Made by a program: the position numbers and the translations under genes. Positions 42,676 through 49,977 of a DNA stretch of 64,000 bases are shown here, one piece after another. Positions within the stretch are counted from its first letter, which is position 1. Each line of letters opens with the position of its first letter. The DNA lies in the NCBI GenBank assembly GCA_964494505.1, contig CAZBRO010000003.1, positions 186,001 through 250,000 of the forward strand, in the 5' to 3' direction. The notes beneath the pieces were generated by a model. It did no database searches and had not been told where the DNA came from. It was given only the letters and a program-made list of their open reading frames with translations. Origin of the DNA: CAIYRG01 sp964494505. Lineage in GTDB: Bacteria; Pseudomonadota; Alphaproteobacteria; Micropepsales; Micropepsaceae.

Positions 42676-43291
42676 GTTTGGATGCTCCCCCGTTCACGGG
42701 GGAAGGGGACCGCGAAGCGGTGGAGGGGGCGTTCCCCCGCTTGCAGGGGAAATCACGCCGAAGGCGGGAAAGGGTGCGGGGCTTGCTTTGGCCCTTGCCG
42801 CGCTTGCCTTCACCGCCACCGCCCACGCCGCCGAAACGCCCAATCTCGGCAAACCCATCTCGCCCGCCGACATCGCGCCCTGGGACATCACCATCATGCC
42901 AGACGGCACGGGACTTCCCGCCGGCAGCGGCACGCCCAAGCAGGGCGAACCCATCTTCCAGGCCAAATGCTCGGCCTGCCACGGCGAGAACGGAAAGGGC
43001 GGCATCGCCGCTCCCGTGACGCCGTTCGCGGCCAAGGCAACCCTCGACGGCGGCAAGACCATCGCCAATTTTTGGCCCTATGCCACCACGATCTTCGATT
43101 TCGTGCGCCGCGCGATGCCCTACAATGCGCCCCATTCGCTGAAGGACGACGAGGTCTATGCGCTGACCGCGTATCTGCTCAATCTGAACAGACTGATCGG
43201 CGACAATGACGTGATGAACAAGGATACGCTGCCGAAGGTGAAAATGCCGAACCGGGACAATTTCATCATCCGCTTCCCGGAACGGATTTGA
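42662..43291 (+). CDS. SoxD-like cytochrome c with a repeat-encoded leader
   Basis: A 209-residue monohaem cytochrome (CSACH in FQAKCSACHGENGKGG). The signal core AGLALALAALAFTATAHAAE is preceded by about 38 residues, MSMPKFGCSPVHGGRGPRSG and more, that come from a translated family A palindrome (42685-42774). No other in-frame ATG, GTG or usable TTG exists between that repeat and the signal core, so translation must run through it from an ATG at 42662 or 42668 inside the end of soxC. It should accept electrons from the SoxC-like enzyme. The leader is far longer than normal; export efficiency is an open question. Confidence 0.85.
   Translation: MSMPKFGCSPVHGGRGPRSGGGGVPPLAGEITPKAGKGAGLALALAALAFTATAHAAETPNLGKPISPADIAPWDITIMPDGTGLPAGSGTPKQGEPIFQAKCSACHGENGKGGIAAPVTPFAAKATLDGGKTIANFWPYATTIFDFVRRAMPYNAPHSLKDDEVYALTAYLLNLNRLIGDNDVMNKDTLPKVKMPNRDNFIIRFPERI
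42685..42774 (+). repeat. Family A palindromes inside the cytochrome gene
   Basis: CTCCCCCGTTCACGGGGGA (42685-42703) repeats exactly the core at 20412; ACCGC-GAA-GCGGT and GGAGGGGGC follow, then a second unit CCCCCGCTTGCAGGGGAAATC with a CGCCGAAGGCG hairpin to about 42774. The insertion of about 90 bases keeps the reading frame of the cytochrome open. Confidence 0.7.
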
Positions 43292-43323
43292 TTGGCTTTC
43301 CCAACCCATAACGGAGGCGCTTC

Positions 43324-44013
43324 ATGGATATGTCACGGCGTGAAACGATTACCGCTCTGGCCGCATTGTCCGTAGCCGCGACCGCCGCCACCGCAGCCCA
43401 GGCGCAAAACGCCGCCGCCCAGCCCGACGGGCTCGCCGAGCAGAGGTTGCGCACCATCGCGAGCCTTTCGCTCAATCCCGACGGTTCGGCCAAGGAATAT
43501 ACCGAAGCCGAGGCCGGCCCCATCGACGGCGTGCTGTGGAAGGGCAAGGGCACGCCAGACGGCGAATTCGACTATCGCAAGATGAAGATCAAGGTCGACG
43601 GCCGCGGCACCTCGAAGCTGTCCGGCACGCTGACCTTCAGCGATCTGGAGAAACTCCCGCGCCACACGCAAGTGACGCTGCTGCAATGCGGCGCGGTCAA
43701 GCCCCACGGCATCGTCAAATGGACGGGCGTGCGCTTCTCCGATTTCGCCAATTCCGTGGGCGCCCAGAGCTTCGCCAATTATGTGCGGCTGACGGCCACT
43801 GACGATTACTATCTCGACGACGACATGAAGACGCTGATGCATCCCCAGGCGATGCTCGCATGGCTCGCCAACGACAAGCCGCTGCCGCCTGAGAATGGCG
43901 CGCCGATGCGGCTCGTGGTGCCGTTCCGCTACGGCGCGCGCAGCCTCAAGGCAATCACCGGCATCTCGTTCACCGCGACTTCATTCCCGCCGCAAAAACC
44001 CTGGCCGGTATGA
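43324..44013 (+). CDS. Tat-exported molybdopterin-binding (sulfite oxidase fold) protein
   Basis: A 229-residue protein with a Tat signal (MDMSRRETITALAALSVAATAATA) and an oxidoreductase molybdopterin-binding domain of the compact type. Cys122 in LLQCGAVKPHG is the likely Mo ligand; WTGVRFSDFANSVGA and the end AITGISFTATSFPPQKPW follow the small YedY/sulfite-oxidase-like proteins. It lacks the SoxC dimerisation domain. It is the third gene of the soxC-cytochrome run after a 32-base gap with a CGGAGGCG site, suggesting a joint role in sulfur or another oxyanion chemistry. Exact substrate unknown. Confidence 0.85.
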   Translation: MDMSRRETITALAALSVAATAATAAQAQNAAAQPDGLAEQRLRTIASLSLNPDGSAKEYTEAEAGPIDGVLWKGKGTPDGEFDYRKMKIKVDGRGTSKLSGTLTFSDLEKLPRHTQVTLLQCGAVKPHGIVKWTGVRFSDFANSVGAQSFANYVRLTATDDYYLDDDMKTLMHPQAMLAWLANDKPLPPENGAPMRLVVPFRYGARSLKAITGISFTATSFPPQKPWPV

Positions 44014-44037
44014 TGAGTGCTCGCACCACAAAACACC

Positions 44038-44143
44038 TGTCATCCCGGAACGCGCTTCGGCGCGTATCCGGGACCCACGGCAAAACTGTCTCGGGTGGGT
44101 CTCGGCTCTGCGCTCCGCTCCGCGTCGCTTGGCCGGGATAACA
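44038..44143 (+). repeat. 106-bp palindromic element, family B, copy 2
   Basis: Starts TGTCATCCCGG (44038-44048) and ends CCGGGATAACA (44133-44143), the complement with one mismatch. Same length as the copy at 28352, sharing CCGGGACCCAC and CGCTTGGCCGGGAT internally. It lies between two plus-strand genes, 22 bases before the ATG of the NHL protein gene. Confidence 0.75.
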
Positions 44144-44165
44144 CTATTTTCCTCGGGAGGATCAC

Positions 44166-45173
44166 ATGCGTAACGTGAAATTTCTGCTCGCCGCCGCAGC
44201 GCTCGCGGCCATCGCACTTCCTCAACTGACGGCAGCACAGGAAAAAGCCGATCCCAACAGCGCGCCCCAGACCTATCGCGAAGACGCGGGCTGGGCGAAG
44301 CTGATGAATGGCCGCAAATGGGGCGCGGTTTCCGCCGTCGACATCGACCGCGACGGCAAGAGCGTGTGGGTGTTCGACCGCTGCGAAACGGCGGACGATT
44401 GCTCGGCTTCCAATCTCGATCCGATCCAGAAGTTCGACGCGAGCGGCAAGGTCGTTTTTTCCTTTGGCAAGGGCATGTTCAATTATCCGCACGGCATCTA
44501 TGTCGATGCGCAAGACAATCTCTGGGTGAGCGACGGCCGCGTGGTCAAGAACAACGGCAAGGGCCACACCGTCATGAAGTTCAGCCCGCAGGGGAAACTC
44601 CTGATGACGCTCGGCACGCCGGGCGTTCCCGGCAACGACGAGAAGCATTTCAACGCGCCGTCCGACATCCTCATTGCGCCGAACGGCGACATTTTCGTTG
44701 CCGACGGCCACGGCGGCGATACCAACGCGCGCATCGTGAAGTTCGACAAGAACGGAAAATTCTTGAAAACCTGGGGCAAGAAGGGCACGGGTCCCGGCGA
44801 CTTCGACGCGCCGCATGGGCTCGCCATGGACAAGGCCGGCCGCCTCTATGTCGCCGACCGCTCCAACAGCCGCATCCAGATTTTCGACCAGGAGGGCAAA
44901 TTCCTTGCTGAGTGGCGGCAATTCGGACGGCCGTCGGGCGTTTTCATCGACAAGAACGACATTATCTATGTCGCGGATTCGACTTCCAGCGACAAGGTCA
45001 ATCCCGGCTACAAACAGGGCATCCGTATCGGCAGCGTGAAGGACGGCAAGGTCACCGCTTTCATTCCCTGGAATGAAGGCAACACGCTCGAAGGCGTGGC
45101 CACCGACGATGCCGGCAACGTGTACGGAGGATTCACCAACACGCTGAACTTCCGCCGCTTCGTGAAGAAATAG
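44166..45173 (+). CDS. Exported NHL-repeat beta-propeller protein
   Basis: A 335-residue protein with a signal peptide (MRNVKFLLAAAALAAIALPQLTAAQ) and about six NHL-type blades: YPHGIYVDAQDNLWVSDG, APSDILIAPNGDIFVADGHGG, APHGLAMDKAGRLYVADRSNSRI, RPSGVFIDKNDIIYVADS. The fold is shared with peptidyl-alpha-hydroxyglycine lyase and many scaffolds, so enzymatic function cannot be told. GGGAGGATC precedes the ATG. It follows the molybdopterin gene, separated from it by the family B repeat, and could be part of the same unit. Confidence 0.82.
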   Translation: MRNVKFLLAAAALAAIALPQLTAAQEKADPNSAPQTYREDAGWAKLMNGRKWGAVSAVDIDRDGKSVWVFDRCETADDCSASNLDPIQKFDASGKVVFSFGKGMFNYPHGIYVDAQDNLWVSDGRVVKNNGKGHTVMKFSPQGKLLMTLGTPGVPGNDEKHFNAPSDILIAPNGDIFVADGHGGDTNARIVKFDKNGKFLKTWGKKGTGPGDFDAPHGLAMDKAGRLYVADRSNSRIQIFDQEGKFLAEWRQFGRPSGVFIDKNDIIYVADSTSSDKVNPGYKQGIRIGSVKDGKVTAFIPWNEGNTLEGVATDDAGNVYGGFTNTLNFRRFVKK

Positions 45174-45182
45174 AGCGCTGCT

Positions 45183-46079
45183 CTACTTCTTCACCAGTTC
45201 CACGCGGCGGTTTTTGGCGCGGCCATCTTCGCTGCGATTGTCGGCGACCGGCTGAGACTGGCCGAAGCCCTTCGCCGTCAGCCGCTTGGCGTCGATGCCC
45301 TTTTCGGTCAGCGCTGCCATAACGGACTTGGCGCGCGCTTCGGACAAATCCTGGTTCGATTTTTCGTTGCCGGCATTGTCGGTATGTCCGTCCACCTCGA
45401 TCTTCAGCTCGGGTGAGGCCTTCATCATGGCGACGATCTGGTCCACCAGGCCTTTGGAATCGTCCTTTATGACCGCCTTGCCGGTATCGAAATTGATGTA
45501 GAGCGCGACGAAGCCGTCCTTGTTCAGCTTGTCCAGCAGTTCGTTGGCGACGATGTCCTGCTTCATCGCCTCGCGTTCGGAGACCACCAACTCGTATTGG
45601 CCGTCGCTGGGCTGGACATAGGCCCAGAACTCGCGCCCGTTGCGGACGAATTTGAGCGTCGCGCCGTAATTCATGCAGTTGTTGCCGATCTTCAGCGATT
45701 GATCGAGCATGCCTTTGCACCAGTCGAGATATTCGCCCACCACCGTGCCGCCGCCGGCCTTCGCGGCGTTTTCGAAATTGCGCATGATCTGAAGATCGCT
45801 CGGCTTGGGCGCGCCCTCGTTCAGGTAATAGCGCAGATATTGATACGGCCCTTCCACGTCCTCGTTTTTGGTGGCGACCATGGAGTCCTTTCCCTCCACC
45901 AGCGGGCCGGTCGGAAAGCGCTTCAGATCGAACTGCGACTTTTCGCAATCGGCGATGTAGGTGTTGGGCATCCGGTTGAACAAGGGATGGTCCTTGCAGC
46001 CGTCGGCGTCGGCGGCCTCACCCGGCCCGGCGGCGGCGGTGAAGATCAGGGCGGCAAGGGCGAGGGCAGGACGGCGCAT
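45183..46079 (-). CDS. OmpA-family outer membrane protein
   Basis: A 298-residue protein with a Sec signal (MRRPALALAALIFTAAAGPGEA), an uncharacterised N-terminal domain of about 170 residues with four Cys, and a C-terminal OmpA peptidoglycan-binding domain (about 185-298): INFDTGKAVIKDDSKGLVDQI, EVDGHTDNAGNEKSNQDLSEARAKSVM and KNRRVEL. The Asp and Arg that bind diaminopimelate are in place. It should tether the outer membrane to peptidoglycan. GAGGAA precedes the ATG. It converges on the NHL gene. Confidence 0.9.
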   Translation of the reverse strand: MRRPALALAALIFTAAAGPGEAADADGCKDHPLFNRMPNTYIADCEKSQFDLKRFPTGPLVEGKDSMVATKNEDVEGPYQYLRYYLNEGAPKPSDLQIMRNFENAAKAGGGTVVGEYLDWCKGMLDQSLKIGNNCMNYGATLKFVRNGREFWAYVQPSDGQYELVVSEREAMKQDIVANELLDKLNKDGFVALYINFDTGKAVIKDDSKGLVDQIVAMMKASPELKIEVDGHTDNAGNEKSNQDLSEARAKSVMAALTEKGIDAKRLTAKGFGQSQPVADNRSEDGRAKNRRVELVKK

Positions 46080-46236
46080 GGGGTTTCCTCATCGGGAGAA
46101 CGGTACCTTCACTTTCGCGGAAGGCCGGCCTCGTGGCTTTGATCTGGCGCAAGCCGGCGCTTCCTCACATGCGGCGGGGGTGATATTTTCCCGGGCGCTT
46201 TGGGTTTGGCGCTTCACCACGAAACAGGGGCCGGCC

Positions 46237-47049
46237 ATGACAAGACTGATGACTGCCTTATGCCTCGCCTTCACGCTGGTTGCGGGAACGGCGTTCGCGC
46301 AAGCCTTCCCGCCCAACGACATGGGCGTGACGAACGGCCATTGGCATATGAATTCCAGGGATGTCGAAGCCAACAAGAAGATTCTTGTCGCCATGGGCGG
46401 CACGGCCATGAAGGCGGGCGCCTTCGAAGTGGTGAAGTTCCCCGGCGTCTTCGTCTTCCTGCAACAGGGTCCGAACACGCCGCCCGCAACCGGCGGTTCC
46501 GTCGGCACGGTCGTGAACCATGTCGGCTTCCTCGTCCCGAACGTCCAGGCCTCCGTCGCGAAATGGAAAGCCGCGGGCGTGACCGTCGAACCAGGCGGCA
46601 ACGGCCGGCTGGATCAGGCCTTCGTCACGACGCCTGACGGCATGCGGATCGAAATCCTGGAAGACAAGGCGCAAACCATCCCGATCAGGAGCCACCACGT
46701 GCACTTCTATGTGCAGGAAGCCGAGATTCCGAAAATCCAGGCCTGGTACGCGAAATATTTCGGCGCCAAGCCCGGCATGCGCGGCCAGAACGTCGCCGCC
46801 GATCTTCCGGGCGTCAATCTCTCCTTCTCCAAGTCCGATAAGGCGCTGCCGACCACCAAGGGCCGCGTGCTGGATCACATCGGGTTCGACGTGAAGAACC
46901 TGAAAAGTTTCTGCGAGAATCTGGCGGCGCAGGGCGTGCATGTGGATCGCCCCTACAGCAAGAACGAGGCATCCGGCACCGGCATCTGTTTCATCACCGA
47001 TCCCTGGGGCACCTATATCGAGCTGAACGAACGTCCAAAGCCCCTGTAA
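46237..47049 (+). CDS. Exported double VOC-domain protein
   Basis: A 270-residue protein with a Sec signal (MTRLMTALCLAFTLVAGTAFA) and two VOC modules: VNHVGFLVPNVQASVAKWKAAGV with DGMRIEIL, and SHHVHFYVQEAEIPKIQAWYAKYFG with LDHIGFDVKNLKSFCENLAAQGV and DPWGTYIELNE. The His and Glu positions expected of a VOC metal site are present (HVGF, IEIL, DHIGF, IELNE). Exported VOC proteins are uncommon. It ends immediately before the HAAO gene, which suggests a common transcript. Substrate unknown. Confidence 0.8.
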   Translation: MTRLMTALCLAFTLVAGTAFAQAFPPNDMGVTNGHWHMNSRDVEANKKILVAMGGTAMKAGAFEVVKFPGVFVFLQQGPNTPPATGGSVGTVVNHVGFLVPNVQASVAKWKAAGVTVEPGGNGRLDQAFVTTPDGMRIEILEDKAQTIPIRSHHVHFYVQEAEIPKIQAWYAKYFGAKPGMRGQNVAADLPGVNLSFSKSDKALPTTKGRVLDHIGFDVKNLKSFCENLAAQGVHVDRPYSKNEASGTGICFITDPWGTYIELNERPKPL

Positions 47050-47072
47050 TTGAACCCGGTTCGCCCCCAATT

Positions 47073-47100
47073 CCCCCTTCCCCAGCACGGGGAGGGGGGA
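47073..47100 (+). promoter_or_regulatory. Palindrome whose 3' arm appears to act as ribosome-binding site
   Basis: CCCCCTTCCCC, loop AGCAC, then GGGGAGGGGGG: a family A-like hairpin directly before the TTG at 47101. The purine-rich arm GGGGAGGGGGGA sits where a Shine-Dalgarno sequence is needed and no other is seen. Folding of the hairpin could hide the site. Confidence 0.5.
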
Positions 47101-47649
47101 TTGCCGTTTTCACCGACCCACCTCAAGGGCTGGATCGATGAGAACCGTCACCTCTTCGATCCGCCCTACAAGACCGCGCGGGTGCTCGCCCATCACGGCG
47201 ACTTCATCGTGATGGTGCTCGCCGGCCCGAATGCGCGCCTCGATTTCCATTTGGAGCCGGGGGAGGAATTCTTCTACCAGATCGAAGGCGCAATCGAACT
47301 GCATCTGAAGCCCGACGCCATGGGCCCGCGGCAGATCGTGCATATCGGTGAGGGAGAGCTTTTCCTCTGCCCTTCCGGCATCCCGCATTCGCCGCGGCGC
47401 CCGGCCGGCTCCTGGGGGCTCGTGATCGAGCGCAAGCGCAAAGCGGAGGAAACCGAATCCTTCCTCTGGTTCTGCGAACGCTGCGACGCGCCGGTGCTCT
47501 CGAAGAGCGTCACGCAGGATGGCACCGCCGCTCAGGTGCGGAAGATGTACGAAACCTTCAACGCCGATGCGTCGCTTCGCACCTGTGCGGCTTGCGGTTT
47601 CGTCTTCCCCGAAACCGCTCTCGCCGAGCGCCTGAGTTTCCTTCGCTAG
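47101..47649 (+). CDS. 3-hydroxyanthranilate 3,4-dioxygenase
   Basis: A 182-residue cupin dioxygenase that opens 3-hydroxyanthranilate in the kynurenine pathway of tryptophan breakdown. Landmarks: LKGWIDENRHLFDPPY, the Fe ligands in DFHLEPGEEFFYQIEG and the His in IPHSPRRP, and a rubredoxin-like C-terminal Fe site (WFCERCDAP with TCAACGF). The start chosen is TTG at 47101, giving the usual family length; the frame is open back to a TTG at 47050 but that part is repeat-derived (PQFPLPQHGEGG). Other kynurenine genes are not in the window. Confidence 0.88.
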   Translation: MPFSPTHLKGWIDENRHLFDPPYKTARVLAHHGDFIVMVLAGPNARLDFHLEPGEEFFYQIEGAIELHLKPDAMGPRQIVHIGEGELFLCPSGIPHSPRRPAGSWGLVIERKRKAEETESFLWFCERCDAPVLSKSVTQDGTAAQVRKMYETFNADASLRTCAACGFVFPETALAERLSFLR

Positions 47650-47822
47650 GCCCCGCTGCGCGACATCTTCTTCGGCTCGGTCTCGTTAGCGAGTTCCATC
47701 CATGCCTTCTCGATATCGCGAAAGGCACGCGCGATGTCGGGATAACCCATGGCTTCCGCCGAAGCCGCTTCCTCGGCGGCAACACGGGCACGCTCCAAAA
47801 ACAATTCCCCTCTGGTCGGCAT
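47646..47822 (-). CDS. Small helical protein of unknown function
   Basis: A 58-residue protein, MPTRGELFLERARVAAEEAA onwards, ending KAWMELANETEPKKMSRSGA. The ATG at 47822 has GAGGA about eight bases upstream. The charged amphipathic pattern (ARAFRDIEKAWMELA) is that of a small alphaproteobacterial family without assigned role. Its end overlaps the convergent HAAO gene by four bases. A longer frame to 47876 is possible but has no site. Confidence 0.6.
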   Translation of the reverse strand: MPTRGELFLERARVAAEEAASAEAMGYPDIARAFRDIEKAWMELANETEPKKMSRSGA

Positions 47823-48285
47823 TCGTGGGTCCTCGCTCGCGCGGGAGAACCCATGCCCCATACTCAAAGTTCCCACTTTGATCTAACTCAATCAGAGGAT
47901 GTTTCGGAAGCGCAATGGAGCGGGAACTTCATTGGGTTTGGCTCCGGCCGATGGCAGGCAGCGTATAACAATAGCGCCCTTTCGGATGATTCCAGGCAGC
48001 GGGAATGGAAGGCGCTCTTTCCGAGGGAAGACGCAAGGCGCGCACGAATTGGGCGCACAGCTCGAACGAAGACGCCGTGATGGGGCGGTATCCATAGGCG
48101 GCCGAGGAATCCGGATCGTTGAGCCTCATGTAGCTGCCGTCGCCTTGCGAGCTACAAGGCAGCAGAGGGCAGCCCAGGCATAAGCCCGGCATCTGGCTAT
48201 AGAATCCCTTGCCCGCGCTGGCTATTCTCCTGACCCTGGGAACGGCGGAGCCAACCGTATCCGATCTTCAGCGAAGGTTTCCTGC
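47823..48285. other. Intergenic region before the gamma-glutamyltransferase gene
   Basis: About 460 bases with no convincing gene. A minus-strand frame at 47929-48192 (87 codons) is Cys/Pro-rich at its start and has no recognisable features; I do not support it. The stretch should hold the promoters of the small minus-strand gene and of the gene at 48286. Confidence 0.5.
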
Positions 48286-49977
48286 ATGCCGAAGCTCATT
48301 GCCGCTGCGATAGTCGCAACCACGCTCGTCGCGTCCCAGGCATCCGCGCAGGACCGTTCGCAGTCCCGCTCCATGGTCGCTTCGCAAAAAGGCGTGGTGG
48401 CGAGTGAATCCGTGCTCGCCTCCGAAGTCGGCGCGCGCATCCTGGAGCAGGGCGGCAACGCCATCGATGCGGCGGTCGCGACCAATGCCATGATGGGCCT
48501 GATCGCGCCGATGAACGACGGCATCGGCGGCGACCTTTTCGCCATCGTCTATGACGCAAAATCGGGCAAGCTTTACGGGCTGAATGCGTCCGGTTGGGCG
48601 CCCTCGGCGCTGACGGCCGATTACCTGCTCGGCAAGGGCATCAAGGAGATGCCGCAGCGGGGCATCAATTCGGTCACGGTGCCCGGCGCGGTGGAGGGCT
48701 GGAACCAGCTTCTGACGCGCTTCGGCACCAAGAAGATGCCGGACCTGCTCGCACCGGCCATCGCCTATGCCGAAGACGGATACCCGGTCGGCGAAGTGGT
48801 GCAGGCCTATTGGCGCGACAGCGAGAAGATTCTGAAGGAAGACGAGCCGACGGCGAAAACCTACATGCCGCTCGGACACGTTCCGGCGGTGGGCGAGGTG
48901 TTCAGGAATCCCGATCTCGCCTGGACCTATCGCCAGATCGCGGCCCAGGGCCGTGACGGCTTCTACAAGGGCGAGGTAGCGAAGAAGATTCTCGCAACCG
49001 AGGCCGCCCATGGCGGCGTGATGAAAGCTCCCGACCTTTCCGACTTCACTGCCGAATGGGTGGACACGATCTCCACGACCTACCGCGGGTGGACGGTGTC
49101 CGAATTGCCGCCGAACGGGCAGGGGATCGCGGCGCTCGAAATGCTCAACATCATGGAGAAGTTTCCGATTCCGCAGATGGGGCACAATTCGGTCAAGGCG
49201 CTCCACACCATGATCGAGGCGAAGAAGATCGCCTATGCCGACATGATCCGCTACGACGCGGACCCGCGATTTGCGAAAATTCCGGTCGAGGGCATGAAGT
49301 CCAAGGATTATGCCGCCGAACGCGCGAAGCTGCTCGATCCGGCCAAGGCCGCCTGCGACGTCGGCCCCGGCGTTCCTCCGTCTACGGACAATGGCACGAC
49401 CTATCTTTCCGTGGTCGACAAGGACGGCAACATGGTGTCGCTGATCCAGTCGAATTATTCGACCGTCGGCTTCGGTTCGGGGATAGCGGTCGGTGGTGCG
49501 GGCTTCGTGCTGCAGAATCGCGGCGCTCTGTTCACGCTGGACAAGACCCACCCCAACGTGCTCGCCGGCCGCAAGCGCCCTGTGCATACCATCATCCCGG
49601 CTTTCATGCAGAGGGGCGATGTGCGCATCGCCTTCGGCATCATGGGCGGCTGGAACCAGGCCCAGGCGCATGCGCAATTCGTCTCCAACGTGGTCGATTT
49701 CGGCATGAACGTGCAGGGCGCAATGGACGCTCCGCGCTTCTCGAAGGAAACCTTCGCCGGGTGCGACGTGAATTTCGAATCGCGCATTCCCGAGGCCACG
49801 CGCAAGGATCTGACCGCCATGGGCCACAAGATCATCATGCGGGGAGATTACTCCTCCACCCGCATGGGCTCGGGCCAGGCCGTGATGCGCGACTTCGCCA
49901 AGAAGGTGAATTACGGCGCGTCCGATCCGCGCAAGGACGGCGGCGCGATTGCCGAATTGATCACTGCGCCGCGTTGA
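48286..49977 (+). CDS. Gamma-glutamyltransferase family Ntn-hydrolase
   Basis: A 563-residue exported (signal MPKLIAAAIVATTLVASQASA) Ntn-hydrolase precursor. Thr371 in DNGTTYLSVVD is the expected self-cleavage site and nucleophile of the small subunit; GNAIDAAVATNAMMGL and GIGGDLFAIVYD are family motifs of the large subunit. The region that in E. coli GGT is FREMAP with the substrate-carboxylate Arg114 here reads NASGWAP, so the glutamyl-binding Arg is missing, as in the YwrD/acylase-like branch. Glutathione may therefore not be the substrate. It overlaps the convergent helicase gene by 17 bases. Confidence 0.88.
   Translation: MPKLIAAAIVATTLVASQASAQDRSQSRSMVASQKGVVASESVLASEVGARILEQGGNAIDAAVATNAMMGLIAPMNDGIGGDLFAIVYDAKSGKLYGLNASGWAPSALTADYLLGKGIKEMPQRGINSVTVPGAVEGWNQLLTRFGTKKMPDLLAPAIAYAEDGYPVGEVVQAYWRDSEKILKEDEPTAKTYMPLGHVPAVGEVFRNPDLAWTYRQIAAQGRDGFYKGEVAKKILATEAAHGGVMKAPDLSDFTAEWVDTISTTYRGWTVSELPPNGQGIAALEMLNIMEKFPIPQMGHNSVKALHTMIEAKKIAYADMIRYDADPRFAKIPVEGMKSKDYAAERAKLLDPAKAACDVGPGVPPSTDNGTTYLSVVDKDGNMVSLIQSNYSTVGFGSGIAVGGAGFVLQNRGALFTLDKTHPNVLAGRKRPVHTIIPAFMQRGDVRIAFGIMGGWNQAQAHAQFVSNVVDFGMNVQGAMDAPRFSKETFAGCDVNFESRIPEATRKDLTAMGHKIIMRGDYSSTRMGSGQAVMRDFAKKVNYGASDPRKDGGAIAELITAPR

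Noticed and set aside
47929..48192. An 87-codon minus-strand frame between the small gene and the gamma-glutamyltransferase-family gene
   Set aside because: No ribosome-binding site, no family likeness, and odd composition; not enough to support a gene.
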